Shown in pieces: positions 61,559-64,000 of a stretch of 64,000 nt of DNA. The notes beneath the pieces were generated by a model. It saw only the letters and a list, made by a program, of their open reading frames with translations, was not told where the DNA came from and searched no databases. This DNA comes from Roseihalotalea indica (GTDB lineage Bacteria; Bacteroidota; Bacteroidia; Cytophagales; Cyclobacteriaceae). Numbering within the stretch: position 1 is the first letter of the stretch; every line of letters starts with the position of its first letter. The stretch lies in assembly GCF_022458895.1 (NCBI RefSeq), contig NZ_JAINFL010000010.1, positions 159,790 through 223,789 of the forward strand, read 5' to 3'. A program made the translations under genes and the position numbers.

Positions 61559-63049
61559 TTATTCCATTCCAAGTGCTTTATCAATATTTTTTATGTTATC
61601 TGGTAAAAACTGTCCACCTCGAGCTGCATTGTAAGCAACAAACCTTCCTTCTCTATCAAGAACCATATAATGAGGGACAGCAAGTACGTTGTATAAGCTC
61701 CACACTGGATTGCTTGTCCCACCTTCTGCAAATAAATTTACTCCCTCTAATTTTAAATCAGCTATTGCCTTTTTCCAGGTTTCTTCGTCCGAATCGATAC
61801 AAATGTTGATGAATACCACGTCCTTTTCATGGTATTTTTCATGCAATTGTGGCACAAAGTTGCTGATATCGAAGCGACAGGGTGGGCATCCGACACCCCA
61901 GAAATCAATATGGACAACGTTTCCTTTAAAACTGCTTAACGAAACATACTTGCCGTTTTCATCTTTGAGCGTAAAATCAGGAGCAGGCTGTCCTGATGCA
62001 AACTTTTTCACGGAATCATAAAAAGTGGATAAGGAATCTTTAAAGGGTTCGGTTTTACAAATCGTTAAAAAGTCATTCAAAGCAGATTCGCACTCATCAA
62101 AAGGGGCAAAACTAAACCCCGACGTAATTATTTTTGTCGCCACCCAGTCGCGAATGGTGTATACCTTGATATTAGCTAAGGCCCTATAATAGGCATCTTT
62201 GACAGAAGAACCCGAAATAAGTTCTTCAGGATGGGAGGCCCTTGCATAGTCAATGGTGTAAGTAAACGGTTTGTCAGACCGACAATAATTGTAAATAAAA
62301 TCTCGGTAGGCAGGACTAATACAAAAATCAGAATAACTGAGCCCTTTGTAATCAGGCATTATACTTAAGTGTGTCCCTATCTCAGCGGAATTGTTGGGAT
62401 TAACATAGGATCTATCAGGCTTTAATGAACTGAGATTTGATAAGTTATAGCTTAGCAGTAGGTTGATGTGAGAGTAATATGCATCGAGTATGAAGTTTCT
62501 GATGGTTGAGGTGAAATGCGTGGTATCTTCTAAGATGAATTTAAGCTGTTTGTTAAAATGCTCATTTACCCAGCGATACTTTAGAGAATCATGAGCATTC
62601 CTTTCCATATAAAGCTTTTGATTTAACGATGAAGTGGATTCATCAAATTCATGGTATATTTTAATATTAGTCTGAAGATCCAGATGTCTATCTGGGATTG
62701 GGCTTTTAATCGTAAAGGTGCTTTTAAAATCTTTTGCGTCCCAGGTCAACTCAATGGTATCGCCTGAATATGCGTATATTGGAATAGCCTTATTGTTCAG
62801 GTACAGATAAACATCCTGAATACTATCAATGGGGATACTTGCATTGAATGTGCCATCGGCTGAAACAGGAACATGAAAACGTTGTTTATCAAAAAAACTG
62901 GTTGTTGCCAGATCCCATTTCTTCTTACTGGCATTCAATACTTTCCCTTTTACCACAAAACTGGAAGAATTAAGAACCTGGGCCTTTAAAGTAATCCCGG
63001 TAAACGTCACAATGGCAAAAAGGAAACACAGTTGAAGTGAGAGTTTCAT
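61559..63049 (-). CDS. TlpA-like thioredoxin-fold periplasmic protein with long N-terminal domain
   Basis: 496 residues. Signal peptide (ends TGITLKAQ). The beta-sandwich-like N-terminal portion (about 25-110: FVVKGKVLNASKKKWDLATTSFF, IPIYAYSGDTIELTWDAKDF) resembles the DUF4369-type domain that precedes many Bacteroidota TlpA proteins. A helical middle follows. The C-terminal thioredoxin domain starts GQPAPDFTLKDENGKYVSLSSFKGNVVHIDFWGVGCPPC; the active site is CPPC near 392, with Trp-to-Gly at the residue before the first Cys. Membrane thiol reductant or peroxide defence. Probably a surface or periplasmic disulfide reductase. Confidence 0.86.
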   Translation of the reverse strand: MKLSLQLCFLFAIVTFTGITLKAQVLNSSSFVVKGKVLNASKKKWDLATTSFFDKQRFHVPVSADGTFNASIPIDSIQDVYLYLNNKAIPIYAYSGDTIELTWDAKDFKSTFTIKSPIPDRHLDLQTNIKIYHEFDESTSSLNQKLYMERNAHDSLKYRWVNEHFNKQLKFILEDTTHFTSTIRNFILDAYYSHINLLLSYNLSNLSSLKPDRSYVNPNNSAEIGTHLSIMPDYKGLSYSDFCISPAYRDFIYNYCRSDKPFTYTIDYARASHPEELISGSSVKDAYYRALANIKVYTIRDWVATKIITSGFSFAPFDECESALNDFLTICKTEPFKDSLSTFYDSVKKFASGQPAPDFTLKDENGKYVSLSSFKGNVVHIDFWGVGCPPCRFDISNFVPQLHEKYHEKDVVFINICIDSDEETWKKAIADLKLEGVNLFAEGGTSNPVWSLYNVLAVPHYMVLDREGRFVAYNAARGGQFLPDNIKNIDKALGME

Positions 63050-63085
63050 AAGTTTTTTTTAGTAATCAGCTTGGTCGTTACTTTT

Positions 63086-63135
63086 TACTGTGGGCGCTAA
63101 CGCCTTGGGCAGCCCCGCTGCCCGATGTTGGGGGC
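63086..63135. repeat. Palindromic attC-like element between the two TlpA genes
   Basis: Plus strand: CTAACGCCTTGGGCAGC, CCC loop, GCTGCCCGATGTTGGG. GGGCAGC/GCTGCCC is a perfect 7-bp stem, and the ends CTAAC/GTTGG can pair with one wobble. A TTTTTT follows on the plus strand, 20 bp further. It is shorter than classical attC sites. Core TAACGCCT recurs at 53151 and 54213. Confidence 0.55.
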
Positions 63136-63143
63136 AGTCTTTT

Positions 63144-63830
63144 TTACTTCTGAGGGCTTCTTGAATTATTTTTTTTAAGCCATTCTTCATCATAATATGT
63201 ATTCATCCATTCTTTGAAATCTTCACTGGCAACAGTAGCGTCTTTTTCGGGAAGATAAACCATCATACTATCGAATACTTCACCACTCGCAACGCCCTCC
63301 ATTCCTTTATAAATCATATATTCTATCATATTTTCTCCCCAATCTAGAGAAGGAGTCTCATATCCTATAACTTCATTGTTCTGATTAACTAATACATAAG
63401 TGGGGTAATGTTTAACATGGTATATGTTAAGAATAGAATCTATATGGCCAATAAGATTCACCCCCGGTTTTCCTTTTGAAACCATGAAATTTTTCCATGC
63501 CGAGGTATCCTTATCGACAGATATGTTGATCCACTCAAAACTGTCTTGGTATTTCTGCTTTAGTCTTTGATACACCTCTTCTTGCAATGGAAGGTGCGAA
63601 ATGCAGGCTGCACACCAGGTTGCCCAGAAGTCTAGTAATTTCAGTTTATGATTAAAATCACTCAAAGTTTTAGTAGCACTATCAACATTCATTAAGGGGA
63701 TGTCCGCTAGTTTTTCTTGGTTATACTGGTTGAAGCGATTGATCATTTCTTTTTCAGTATCGGATTTAAAAGTCTGAGAAAAGCAGACGACCGATGTAAG
63801 CATAAAGAACAAGGTTACTAATTTTTTCAT
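63144..63830 (-). CDS. TlpA-like thioredoxin-fold secreted protein, 228 aa
   Basis: Signal peptide MKKLVTLFFMLTSVVCFSQ. Thioredoxin domain of TlpA/AhpC-TSA type: LLDFWATWCAACISHLPLQEEVYQRLKQKYQDSFEWINISVDKD, active site CAAC near 73. Shares fold with the 496-residue neighbour but lacks the N-terminal domain. It may be its redox partner or a duplicate. Confidence 0.85.
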   Translation of the reverse strand: MKKLVTLFFMLTSVVCFSQTFKSDTEKEMINRFNQYNQEKLADIPLMNVDSATKTLSDFNHKLKLLDFWATWCAACISHLPLQEEVYQRLKQKYQDSFEWINISVDKDTSAWKNFMVSKGKPGVNLIGHIDSILNIYHVKHYPTYVLVNQNNEVIGYETPSLDWGENMIEYMIYKGMEGVASGEVFDSMMVYLPEKDATVASEDFKEWMNTYYDEEWLKKNNSRSPQK

Positions 63831-63924
63831 GGTTAGATTGTTTATGTTAGTCTATTGCACACAACTATTAGCGCGAGACGCTGGCTGGGTTTGTTTGGTG
63901 TTTCACTTTCGTGTGTCAATTTCC

Positions 63925-63995
63925 GTGCTTGGCGAAACTAACGTGCTAGCTGATAGATATTAAGCTAGCGACTGCGCCATGTTGTGGCTCGTTAC
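63925..63995. repeat. Palindrome upstream of the second TlpA gene
   Basis: Nested arms: GGCG (63931-63934) with CGCC (63975-63978), and GCTAGCT (63945-63951) with AGCTAGC (63963-63969). The sequence starts with CTAACG and ends with GTTGTGG, like the palindrome at 63086. It lies 100 bp upstream of the leftward TlpA gene, at the end of the window. Confidence 0.5.
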
Positions 63996-64000
63996 TTCAT

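Noticed and set aside
1..64000. tRNA, rRNA, insertion sequences, prophage
   Set aside because: No tRNA-like T-loop sequences with acceptor stems, rRNA motifs, transposase or phage structural genes were seen by eye; a scan with tRNAscan-SE and ISfinder would be needed to be certain.

Overview
The window looks like a chromosomal segment of a member of the Bacteroidota, most probably a Cytophagales-type (possibly marine) bacterium. Evidence: a secreted nuclease ends in a type IX secretion (T9SS) sorting domain; two TonB-dependent receptors carry N-terminal carboxypeptidase-regulatory-like domains; lipoproteins, DUF1080, DUF4212, apiosidase-like and OMP-barrel families typical of the phylum are present; start codons lack Shine-Dalgarno sequences; and several upstream regions carry the phylum's TAnnTTTG -7 box. 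No tRNA, rRNA, CRISPR array, transposase or phage gene was seen.

Layout. 0.6-12.4 kb: minus-strand genes for a multidomain secreted nuclease, a TonB receptor, a GT39-like glycosyltransferase, a PHP-like phosphoesterase and a VIT1/CCC1 transporter. 12.7-14.1 kb: an MGH1/GH63-like glycosidase. 14.4-18.4 kb (+): a catabolic operon for a 6-deoxysugar by the non-phosphorylative route, best read as L-fucose (two SDRs, a diketo-acid hydrolase, a mutarotase and a lactonase; the expected dehydratase is absent). 18.4-29.7 kb: mostly minus-strand genes for surface and secreted proteins (DUF1080 lipoprotein, esterase, cytochrome c-PQQ sugar dehydrogenase fusion, apiosidase-like GH), a 2-oxoglutarate oxygenase, an NRAMP-like carrier without the family's metal-binding motifs, and an orphan PAS histidine kinase. 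29.87-30.29 kb: a non-coding array of about ten diverged 42-bp units in exact phase. 31-38 kb: a beta-propeller lactonase, an RRM RNA-binding protein, a four-helix-bundle protein, and the acetate module acs-actP-DUF4212, with a 12-copy octanucleotide microsatellite just after acs.

38.2-48.9 kb: the most system-like part. A phage-shock-type membrane-stress locus encodes PspA, a YqiJ/NfeD-like OB-fold membrane protein, a large flotillin, two small membrane proteins and a 1629-residue DUF3686-type AAA+ ATPase. It is transcribed divergently from an XRE regulator whose S24/LexA-like domain has lost its Ser-Lys dyad. A perfect 8+8 bp dyad lies directly downstream of the -7 box of the psp promoter and is a strong operator candidate. 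49-52.9 kb: a large GH63-like glucosidase and an MDR oxidoreductase.

53-64 kb is accessory in character: short single genes (VOC, Crp/Fnr, cupin, lipoprotein, DUF433 antitoxin with a toxin gene broken by one amber codon, two TlpA-like thioredoxins), mostly on the minus strand and separated by GC-rich palindromes, some sharing a TAACGCCT core that loosely recalls integron attC sites. Within it sits a TonB-receptor gene divergent from a LytS/LytTR two-component pair. Family names come from recognising motifs in the translations; no database search was possible.
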